A model generated the notes under the pieces. The model did no database searches. It saw only the letters and a list, made by a program, of their open reading frames with translations, and was not told the DNA's origin. Of a stretch of 64,000 bases of DNA, positions 50,372 to 61,100 are shown in pieces. The translations under genes were made by a program, and so were the position numbers. The stretch is from Symsagittifera roscoffensis (lineage: Eukaryota > Xenacoelomorpha > Acoela > Convolutidae). Location: NCBI RefSeq assembly GCF_963678635.1, contig NC_087068.1, positions 12,032,027 through 12,096,026 on the forward strand, given 5' to 3'. Numbering within the stretch: the stretch's first letter is position 1; each line of letters opens with the position of its first letter.

Positions 50372-53300
50372 CTAACTGCATACAGTTGTAGTACTTCTAG
50401 AATTTCCTCTTATTATAGTTTCAGTTTTACAATTTTGTCCCATTCCTCCTCCGCCAGACGAGAAGCTGAACGACTCAAAGCCTCCCATCGAGTCTCCGAA
50501 CCCGTCAAAGAACCCGTCAAACGGGTCACCACCTGCAAAACCCGCCGAGTGATGGTGATTGTGCTGCTTTCGATGCTGTTCTTGATGCTTGGCGTGGTTG
50601 AAATTGTGACTTCGGAAATGGTCTTCGAAGAAACTGTCGAAGAAATCCGAAGAATGGAACTCGAAGCCCCCGAATCCTCCAAACCCTCCACCCTGGTGTT
50701 TGGCCTGCCCAGTTCCGTCGAAAGCCTGCTCGCCATACTTGTCATATTGAGCTCGTTTCTCTTTGTCCCCGAGTATCTCATAGGCTTTGTTGATTTCCAC
50801 GAACTTTGCCTCGGCTTCTTTGGCTTCTTCTGGGGCGACCTGAGGGAAAAACAGGCATAATTGGAACCGTCAAAGTGCCAATGAGACCGTCATACTTAAA
50901 ACCCGAAAAAGGCCAATATCTAAATTAGCCAAATTGAAAGACTACGGTCACATGTGCATATGTTAGCTGATTCGAAAGCAGCCAGACAAATATGAAAGCC
51001 AAATAAGAAAGCTTCCAAGTAGACATGTCAATCACTTGAAATTGGCTCATTTTAATTAGCAACAAGAAATCGATCCAAGATCGAAACTTTTACAAGAAAT
51101 CCGAATGAGCCAAAAATCTCAAGAGACAGTGGAAAAACTGTTACTAAGCTCAAGTAAAATGACGAAATGTCAATTTTTCGAAAGTTTCACACAGCTGCAC
51201 TTTGAAAACACATACAAAAAATGGCAAAAATGTTCTCTAAAAAAGTACATAGCCAACAGACATTTGGAAGAGTCAATAAAGGCAAGTAAACAGAAAAAAA
51301 AAAACGGATTTATTTTTTTTAAATCTCAACTTTCGGTTTAAAGGAAAAAATAGATGATCTCAAAGCTCTTTGAATTTCAGGATCCATTTAAGCTTGACAC
51401 TTTTTTTGATAAAATTAACCCAATTTGAGAAAACTCGATCAATGGGTAAAATTTTTATTTCGCTGGGAAATCTGATATTTAATTTCCATTATCGAAATTA
51501 GAAGTCGATCACATTTTTCGTGACCATCACAAAGTAAATGAACTTAACTTGAAAAAAAAAAAATCAAAAGTCAAACTGCGAAAAGAAAATTTAAGGGTCT
51601 GAACTACGTTCATTGACTCTTCTAAAGGTAAAAATAAAAAACTTTTAACTTGAGCAAAAATCGAACTCCCGGACTGGGCATTGAGAATCTCAAGTAGTCG
51701 CATCTGCTCATTGGTCGCTTGAAAACCGTCAAATACTAGTCACCCAGAAAGATGATACAAGAATTGAATTTAATTGCCAATGCTATATTAACCTTTTGAT
51801 ATTAACCGGAATCGAACCCCGGTATGGGGATAAAGAGTCTCACGGTATGGGGATAAAGAGTCTCATATATATGCGCCATGATCACTCGAAAATAGTCAAA
51901 CACCAACATATTAGATGCTTTTGAATTGCCAAAGCTATGCCAGCAAAAGCGCTACTAAATGATCATTTAATTTACGAACTAGAGCCACGAAGTACTAAAT
52001 GAGCAATTAATTTACTAAGTAGAGTCAGGGGAAAACTCTAATTCGTAATATGACAGTACGCTAGCTAACTCGCGTTTATCATCATTATGGAGGTTTGAAG
52101 TTTTTCTCGATAATATCCTTGCGTAGGCGTCAGAAAAACCCTGCTGACAATTTATTTCAAGCTGAATTGAGGCAAAAAACTTATCCAAATTACAGATATT
52201 AGATCGCAATATATCACACTGTACTTCACTTAGCGTGGAAACATTTTTGCCCGAAAAGGTTTTTATCGAATTTTCAATGTTTTATTTTCAACCAAAGACT
52301 ACCTCTGATGCCTTAACATGTAGTCGGAACAAAAAAGACTTTGACGTGATGAGGGCAGTTTTGTTGATTTTTGTCATCAACTTTCGAGTTTGACATAACA
52401 AAGCACATCAACATATAACTCTTGATTACTTTTGAAGCTCTCTTCAAGTTGTTTATCAAACTTGTAAGACCCTTGAAGGAAAAATACGATCTCCTATAAC
52501 AAAAAATGACTCGAAAGTTTTGACTTGAGTTTTTTTAAGAATTCCCAATCCAATGAAACAGTTTTTTAAATGAAATTCAAAAAAGTTATAAGCTGATGTA
52601 TTTCTTTTTTTGAAACTCGAAGTTGAAGACAAAACTCAACAAAACTGCTCGCATCAGGCCAAAGCCATTTTAAATCCGCAATCATTTTACTAGACTTAAA
52701 AATCTTTTTAAAAAAACTTTCTGTTTCTTTTATAGGAGAGCGTACTTTGTCCTCAGTTTGATAAAGGTTGTTGAAGGGAGCTTCAAAGGTAATCAGAAGT
52801 GAAACCGCCAAAATTCAAGAAATAATTAGCGATAGAAATTCTACAATCAGAGAAAAAATCACGGAGAAAAATCAATCATTTCATAAGACAGAGGCGACGC
52901 TTGTTTCGCAAAACTAGCGAGAAAACGACAAAGCTGCGCTAAAAATTGAAATGAGAAAAACAAAAGGTAAAGATAAACCTTGAAATTTGAAACCTTTGCT
53001 GTTGCGGATTCGATTCTACGACCTGTAGTTTTAGAGTCTTCTGACCTCGCATCTGCACTACAAGCCTTTGACAACTTGCAAACACTAACCACGAATAAAA
53101 CAGCTACATATGCTAAAAATTTGCCAAAGCCACGCAGCAAAAGTGGCACCAAATACAACTAGACACAATTTTGAATGTAATCATTTGGAATACAACAAAC
53201 TGGGCATCCACGCTAACTTTGCATGTAATAAAATGGAAAGCATAAAGCCACATTATGTATAAATTATGCATTTCAAAAAATTGCGAGATATATTGAGTTA

Positions 53301-54044
53301 GAAAATTTCTGAAATTGAGTTTTTATGATTGTTCTGTCGTTTGAAAAAAATCGTTTTTTTTTATTCATTTAAAATGTATCAACTGTGATAACTTACTGCT
53401 AATCGAATGTCAAAGCACATGCTCTCAAAAAACCGTAAAGATGCCACCAAAAAGGGTACCAATATTTGCGACATGGGTTGGAAAAAAGAATAGTCGTACT
53501 CTTACACTACGGTCACGGCTGGAGGGGTCCCAGTGTCATCCATCTCCTCAAGGTGGGACCGGCTGCGGCAAAATGGATGACATCTCCCCCTCCCCCACGG
53601 TTGGTCCTGCACTGAGCAGGCCGGGGGCAAATAAAAAAAAAAACTGAAGCTTTCAAGTATAAAACCTAAAAAATCAAATTAAAAAATCTAAGCTAGTACT
53701 CAAAACAGAAGCCAAAAAAAGACATTTTCCACATTTTCCCAAGCTAAAACGCGCACTAAATTCCAAGTTTTTCCATACAACTGACTGCCTCAAGTGCCAT
53801 CAAAAAAGTTTCAGGATACCTTATCAGGGTGATATTTCATGGCCAGCTTGCGATATGCCTTCTTGATTTCCTTATCTGTGGCACTCTTAGCAACTCCCAA
53901 AATCCCATACAAATCCTTGTTAGCATTTGCATCAGATTTATTATTTCTGGCAGCATCCAATTCGTCTATTAGAATGGCAGCAACTAACACAGCTAATGAT
54001 AGTAGCTTCAGATCAACAATGCACAATGGAGACAGCTTCATCAT
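50372..54044 (-). CDS. DNAJB9: DNAJB9/ERdj4-type ER J-domain co-chaperone
   Basis: Two exons, 54044-53820 and 50839-50372, are joined in phase 0 across a GT-AG intron of about 3 kb, giving 230 aa. A hydrophobic segment (about residues 13-28) after a short N-terminus is a signal peptide or anchor for the ER. The J domain follows from about 45 to 110 (DLYGILGV at its start, HPD as the Hsp70-contact motif, [13 protein letters not shown] at its end). The intron splits the J domain right after HPDK. The C-terminal half is Gly/Phe/His-rich ([13 protein letters not shown]) and closes with [10 protein letters not shown]...TTTVCS. That closely parallels the C-X-T-x-T-x-RG end of ERdj4, whose family feeds unfolded ER proteins to BiP. 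Confidence 0.87.
51250..51720. repeat. Composite intronic repeat, copy in DNAJB9 intron
   Basis: It begins AGCCAACAGACATTTGGAAG, has inverted ends AAGAGTCAATnAA...TTCATTGACTCTT, and is followed by a tRNA-like block (B-box GAGTTCGATTT on the minus strand). Related copies are at about 55500-55915, 58255-58705, 60478-60960 and 61975-62235. Confidence 0.65.
51808..51880 (-). repeat. tRNA-like block with B box and 23-bp duplication
   Basis: The minus strand carries GGGGTTCGATTCCGGT, a complete B box. The neighbouring 23 bases containing GGTATGGGGATAAAGAGTCT are exactly duplicated in tandem. Confidence 0.55.
53513..53640 (+). repeat. G+C-rich retroposon end with poly-A
   Basis: A block far richer in G+C than its surroundings ends GGGGGCAAATAAAAAAAAAAA. 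Internal CATCCATCTCC and its near inverse suggest a hairpin. It is most likely the tail of a SINE or LINE that I cannot name. Confidence 0.4.
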
Positions 54045-55087
54045 GCAGAGCTATGCTCTATCTGAAATCGAAACGGAACTGTGAGAGTGGTCTGAAACTA
54101 TCGTTAAAAACATGTGTTATTCTAGAGTCAATCTGGGAATCTTTTTTGAAACTATATGTTGGATTGCTGAAATTGTATACCATTTTTTTGTTCATACAAG
54201 TCCACAAACTAATGCCAGTGAGAGATATCTTTTTTTCGATGAAATAACAGAGAATAAGGGACATACTTGAAAGAACACACGCAAATTGAACCCCAAAAAT
54301 AGGATACATGCAGTTTTTATTGACGACCAAAAAAATTCCTGCATAAGCGCCTATTTTGTTGCCTGATCAAGCTTTGCTGAAAGTTTTAGGAAATTTTAAA
54401 CTTCGAATATAAGAACCAGGATAAAAAGGACCCATATAAAAATAAAAATTCTAGATGATAGTGTATGAGCCAAAAGGTACAACGATTTGTTCGATGTAAT
54501 GAAGGTTGCCGAAATAATGATATCTTACACAGAAGCCAAATTGCACTTCGCAAACGGAAGCGATAAAATCGCAGAAAAAAATGAAAAAGTAGAAAAAAAT
54601 AAGCCTTAATAAAACTTTTGCAATAAGCCAGAATCAAACCTCCGAACAAGTCTCACGTCATAGCATCTGTATTACAGACGCAAGGAAATATTCTAATATT
54701 AGCTGCAGCTGCAATTAATTTGCAGTGCCACCAAATGAACACTTATATTTGCGAATTGGGTTGGAAAAAAATTGCTTCGTAATATAACAGCACACTCGCA
54801 TCTGTAATAAAGGAATGAAATAATTTGCTTGTAAAAATTAAAATTATATAAAGCGCCCAGTTTTCCAAGTTGTATTCAAATTGGTCGTAGACCGTATAAA
54901 CTTCTGTTCCAATGAAATTATAGAATAGAATTTCGGGTATGGAGCCTATTTTGAGTAAATTCTGGAGAAAATTCTTCTGGAATTTATCATTCATGTCATC
55001 ATCATTTGGGCTCCTGTAGTGATAGTTGGATAGTTTCGAAGAACTCAGGTTGAAATTATTGTAATATTGTTATTGTTGTGTAGCTAT
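54045..55087. other. Intergenic region between J-protein and HOIL-1 genes
   Basis: About 1 kb separates the 5' end of the DNAJB9-like gene from the 3' end of the HOIL-1 gene. It must contain the J-protein promoter, but I found no clear TATA or ER-stress element. A decayed composite repeat with a tRNA-like block occupies about 54540-54820. Confidence 0.55.
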
Positions 55088-55093
55088 TTTATT
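55088..55093 (-). terminator. Polyadenylation signal of HOIL-1 gene
   Basis: AATAAA on the minus strand lies 37 nt after the stop codon at 55131. Confidence 0.6.
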
Positions 55094-55130
55094 ATTCTAG
55101 TCTTCTTCTTCATAACCATGACCGTCATCT

Positions 55131-58100
55131 TCAGTGACAATTTCCACAGGTAGGCGTGCACCTATCAGGACTGCGACACTTGCAGCCCCCCGATGTGTCC
55201 CCTTTGCCCCCCGGACCCCATCTAGGCCCTTTAGTGGCCCAGCAGATCTCCATTTTACACATGCTGCACTGCATCCAGTCACAGCCACTCTTCTTCTGCA
55301 CTATCACTTTGCATCCAGGGCAGTGGATGGCGTCTCCCGATTGGACTAGTTGTTGCAACATCTGTTCTGTAGCTCGAGCTGCTTCGTCATTGGCCGCCTT
55401 CGCTTTTATGTCATCCTGAAAGACAACCGAGATAAGAAACGCATATGGATATTGACTTCTCAACTCAAGTTGTTTATCAAAAACCTAATTTGTAAAACAT
55501 ACTCGGCAGACAGTTGGAAAGAGTCAATGAACGCAAGGAAACAAAAAAATATGAAGTAAATATATTTTTCCATAGAGCAAAACTTCGCTTCGCAAACAAT
55601 AGCGAGAACACGACACAAAAAAAAACAGCTTTATAAAGTGCAATAAGAAAAAGTACAAATACTCGAATTAGCAAAAATTCGGCAACGTCTGAGATTCGAA
55701 CATGCGGCCTCTAACCACTGTCACGGACGCTTATTAGGCGTTAGACGATTTAACGCTAGCCACAAATGAAGCACAGAACAGATGCTTTGCAATTTCCAGT
55801 GCTACAGTGAAATTTCCACATAAGTGAACACTTGTAATGAACACTTTTATTTGTGAGTTAGGTTAGAAAAAAAGAAGGTTCCTAATAACACACTAACCTG
55901 ACGCTTATGTAAAAATAATCAGTCGAGTTTTCAACGACTAAAGAACCTACGATGGATGCCATGGTCTATGAAAATTATTTTTTCAAAATTCACATGCAGA
56001 GGCGAAGCTGCAATTCGCTATGTGTTCAGCACCACCCAGATACCAACTACATGTCTTTTAAAAAATCTGCCGCCTATAAAGTAGATCAAACACATGCTAT
56101 TGCTGAATGTATTAGATTTAGAACAATACACATATACTGATCATCATCATCATAACCGGTTTTGGTATTTAAGGTGCTGCAGTAGTCCCAGTCACTGGGG
56201 TTGGCAACACCTGGCAACGTCTAACTCCTGCTCTCCATCCTTCCCTGTCCCGCGGATCGGTTCAATCATTGCAGACACTAACATCATTACTCACACACTC
56301 TGACCACGTCTTTCTGGGTCTCCCTCTACCTCTGCGGCCAGGGATTGCCATGCTGGTGACGGAGTTGATGCATGACGATGCACGTTGCACATGTCCGAAC
56401 CACCTGAGACGTCGTGTTCGTAGGACAGACGTAACCTCAACGACCCCGAGTTTCTGGTGAAGTGCAGCCGTGGAAATGCACTCAGCATATCTCCCAGGTA
56501 ACAGAAGCTGGCTTCGACAAAGCAAGGTTCCGTCCACGTCGTTGGGTTTCAGTCCTTCCATCGATTGGACGAGCCTCGCCACGACATTTTGGACAGACAA
56601 ATTCTGGATCTGCAGACAGTCTCCCAGCAATGCCACAACACTTCTTGTGTACCCAGAGTTTACAATGGGAGCACCTAATCGTGTTTGAGCGTACTTCTCT
56701 GCGACACATTGCGCAGGGGTACTTGCCGGAGTCCTGCAACTGTTCAAGGCCAAGACCGGATACTAGAATCTTAGTCTTCTTCATGTTTACTCGCAAACCT
56801 TTCTCCTCCATGTTTGCCTTCCAGACCTTCAGCTTGGTGATGCACTCCCCCATGGAATCAGCGATAATTACAAGGTCATCAGCGTACAGAATCTCCCAAG
56901 CGCCTCCAGTACCATGAAGAGCAGCGGGCTGAGTACTGAACCTTGATGCACGCCCACTCCGACTCCAAACTCCTTACTGTACTGTCCGTTGACCCGCCCT
57001 GGATGACACGTATCGCCCACTCCTCGACACCAAGACTTCTCATAGCCCACCAGAGGACTTTTCTTGGCACTCGATCGAAAGCGTTCTTCAGATCGACAAA
57101 GGCGAAATAGAGAGGCTTCTTCGCTGCGATGTATTTCTCTTGCAACTGGCGGCTAATAAAGATGGCACCAGTTGTTCCCCTGCCCGGCACGAAACCGAAC
57201 TGCATTTCATTAATGTCCACCATGTTGCGGATGAGAGAGTCCAACACATGTTCCAGCAGTTTCATGACCTGGTCTGTAAGCTTAAGGCCACGATAGTTAC
57301 CGCGATCTAGCGCTTCACCTTTACCTTTGAAGAGGTTCAGGATAAAGCTATGCTCCTAGTCTTTAGGGATCTCACCGCAGGCGAAGACTGCCTCAGCCAG
57401 TTGCGAGGCTAGCTCAACTCCCTCCTCACCAGAAAATGAAATTGAGCAACTTTGCGTTGGAGTATCATTAGAAAAGTGACATCGTAATGGAACACAACCA
57501 TTTGCGAGTGTTAATATAGAGGCGAATTTGCTCTTTGCAAACATTAACATAAAAAACGCTTTATAAAAAAAAACAAGAACCGAACCAGATAATCACGCGT
57601 TTTTTTTCATGGCCGAGGAAACTGTCTTGGCTGCCAGAGGTTCTTATCAGTTAATTGATTAATGTACCTTAGCTGTCAGAAAATTTCGACTAAGTGGTCG
57701 TAATGAAGCCAGCAGGTTAATCGCTCTTTTTCGCTTACGTTTGCAGACGTTAAACATAGCCAACAGAGGTTAGAAACACCCTCGGAACACTAGGAAATCG
57801 GACTCTTAGTCTCAGATTTGCACTTTCAAAGCACAGGCTATCAAAGTGCCAAGGCTGCCTACTTCAAAAGTGCCATCAAAAAGAAAGTAGCACTAATATT
57901 TGCAACTTAGGTTGCAAAAAATTCGCCTTCTAATATCACACTACGCAGAAATCATACAGAAGTTCACTATAAATGACACTTTAGCAGTGCCTGTGAGAAC
58001 ACTATTTGATCTCCAGATCCGTTTTCGGTTAAATTACAGTTCATCAAGACTTGAAATAATTTCGTCTTTCAATTCAGTGGCAATGTTGAAGTGTGTTACC

Positions 58101-61100
58101 TGGTACTGTTGACAATTCATGTTGGAATGTATGGCGGCACAGGTGAGGCAGTTCTGCTGGCCACAGAGGGGACAAGGGAAGAAGTTGACATTTTCCTCCA
58201 CTATACACCAGCCTCTACAGTCGGCGGTTTTGCAGTGGAAGCTAAAAGAAAATGAACAACATGGCCAACTGACAGTTTGAAAAGTGAAACTGACAAGAAA
58301 AACTTCATTTTAAAAAAAATTAAAATTTCAAATTCAAAAGAAAAAATATCCCTGTAAAATATGCCTCATATGCGTTTCAAGAACAATTTTTGATTCGAAA
58401 TTTTTTGATAAATTTAACCGAATTTGAGAAAATTAAATAACTTAATAAAATTTGTATTTCGATGGGAACTCTGAACATTAAAATCCACTGTCGAAACTAG
58501 AAGTCGATTACGTTTTTTGCAACATTTACAATTTGGCTGCTCAAAAAAAGGATTTTGCCTTCCTTTTTACAATGAAAATGAACCGAACTAAGAAAGAAAT
58601 CAAAAGTCAAATAGTGAAAAACCAGAATTGAGCTTGAACAAATTAAAGACTTCCTGAAAAGAACATCAAGACCTATATAAGAGTCTTAACTACTTTCATT
58701 TCTCTTAATACAAACATAGAGAAACAGAAAATTAAAATTATGGTTTTTATAGAAAAAGGTAGCAAGCCTAAATTCGAAGATAAAAAGCAGAAAGAAAATT
58801 TAAAATTTACGTTTTGTAGAAAAGAGCAAATAGTCAAAATACGAAGAGAAAATTACAGATGAAAATTAGAGACAAGAAAAATTAAAATTTACATTTTGTA
58901 GAAAAAAAAAGATGAAAACTAGACAAGAAAAATTAAAAATTAGATTTTGTACAAAAGGTAACTACTCAAAAATCGAAAAGCTTCAATGACACCTCCAAAC
59001 TGCAAAAAATTGCTGAAAAATATCAAATACGTGGAGAGTTCCTCTGATTCTTTTATATTTCCACCCCGGAATATAGCAGAAATGGTGCTTGTCGGCCCAG
59101 TCGAAATGCCAAAAAGTGAACCAGTTCGTGCCAAAAACAGAGATTTCCCAAAGTCTGGAATTAAAAACGTTAGGGCGGACCCTTTCAGCTCTTATGTGGA
59201 AATTACAATGATTCAGTTAATATCTTTCACATCGACAAACTAGCTGAAATGTTTACTTTATCATTTGCTTTGAAACATAGGCCTTTTATGTTGTTTTTAG
59301 AAGTTTTTTTGTTTTCATGCCTATACTTTGGACTGTCTCTACATTATAGAAGAAAATTTTAATCAAGCTGATCTTTATAAGGTAAGGTACAACTTTGATT
59401 TAATCAAGCATAAAGTATATCATTACCAAAAAAAATTTACTGTCAAAATTGCAGTTATTCAGCCGGAATCGGCGCAAAAAATAAGCTAAAATATGCCGAA
59501 AAACTTTATTCCTGGCAACTAATCATGAGTCGAAATAAAATAAAGATGAAAATTAGAAACAAGCAAAGTTACGATTTTTATTTTGCAGAAAAAGGCAACT
59601 ATTCGAAACTTCGTAAATTAAAGATGAAAATAAGTCAAAAGAAAAACTCAAAATTGCATAAGTCAAAATCCAAAAGATTCAATGAAACTCCGAATTGCTA
59701 AAAAAAAAAATTGCCCTGATGCATTTTTTTGTTTTCAGCTCAATAGGCCATTAGAGTCTCCTAGGTAACTTTTATCGTGTGTCTTATTTAACCGTCCGCG
59801 TAATGATCCTCATAGACTTCAGCTTGTGGGATTGAACCGATTGATTAAACGGCTTGTTTGAAACCATTCTGCATACAATTGTCAGATTCAGCTGTCCATC
59901 GAGAGTCGCAAATTTCTTGCAACATAATTGAGAACAACTTTTAAATTGAGAAAAGTACGTTAGCTTACCATCCACCAAGTCCGTTACTTTTTCAAAACCC
60001 TAACTTTTTCACCGACTTTTCAATGAAGAAAAGTACGTTCGCCTAACATCCACCAAGCCCGTTACTTTTTCAAAATTCTAACTTTTTCAAACATCAATTT
60101 TTAAATCTTGGTCCGCAAAACCCTATTTTTTGCAATCACATGTTCTTGTTAACTTTTTACGTAATGTGAGGGTGGATGGATACCTGTTGGGTTCAGCTGC
60201 TTCTGCCTGTGAGACGCCTGCCTGAAGTAATTTGTCGTACTGTTCCTCTGACAAGAGAGCCCTAATCTCCTGCTGCTCTATCATCTGTTCACAGCTACTA
60301 TTATCCTCCTCCACAAACGGACACGTCACACGCACACCGTCTTCAGAGGCTTTAACAAGAAATTATTCATTGTAAATTAACAAATCAGCCGAAGTAAAAA
60401 CCAGCCGAATTGTTACATCATATGATGAAACTTGCACGATTTTCGTAACTGTTACATAATCGTCAGATAACTACTATAACATAGCCAACTAACAGTTGGA
60501 AAAGAGAAATGAAAGGAAGGAAACTGAAAAAAAACTGTATTTTTCAAGAACCTTCAACTTTTTAATTTTTAAGAACATAAAACAGATGGCCTTGAAGCTC
60601 TTTGAATTTGTAGAACAATTTATGATGACACTTTTTTGTTAAAATCAACCCAAATTGAGAAAACGATCAATACGTTAAACTTTTATTTCGCTGGGAAATT
60701 TGATGATTAATTTCCATTTTCGAAATCAGAAGTTGATCACGTTTTTCGTGAACTTTACACTTTTGCTGTTCGATAGCGGAGTTTGCCTTCCTTTTAACAA
60801 TGAAAATGCACTGAACTTAAGAAATCACAAGTCAAGCCGCGAAAAATCAAAATTGAGCGTGAACAAATTTTAAGACTTTTTCCTGAAAAAAAACCAAAAA
60901 AAATCAACAAGACCTATATAAGAGTACTCACTACGTTCATTACTCTCAATAACATATTTTCGGCTAGTTTATATTTCGGCTGGTTTATACACCGCCAAAG
61001 CTTTTATAAAAAGATTGCCATCTTGAAGTCACTGCTCCTGATCTGTAATTTGGGAAGCTAGCTCTTGCAAGTTAGCTCAGATTACTTTTAAATTTAAACC

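Larger units (their letters stand above)
50840..53819 (-). other. Intron of the DNAJB9-like gene, filled with repeats
   Basis: It holds a composite repeat at about 51250-51720 and tRNA-like blocks near 51661-51720 and 51808-51870. A 23-bp exact tandem duplication lies at about 51822-51867. Further decayed copies occur near 52890-53515. A G+C-rich block at 53513-53635 ends in poly-A, probably the 3' end of a retroposon on the plus strand. Confidence 0.65.
55416..58099 (-). other. HOIL-1 intron with LINE and composite repeats
   Basis: This GT-AG intron contains a 5'-truncated LINE (56139-57440). A composite repeat spans about 55500-55915, including a tRNA-like block near 55680-55740. Another decayed copy lies around 57515-57950. 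Confidence 0.75.

Noticed and set aside
57900-59243. Plus-strand frames of 70-85 codons in HOIL-1 introns
   Set aside because: They coincide with the antisense of composite repeats and an A-rich tandem region, with no coding signature.
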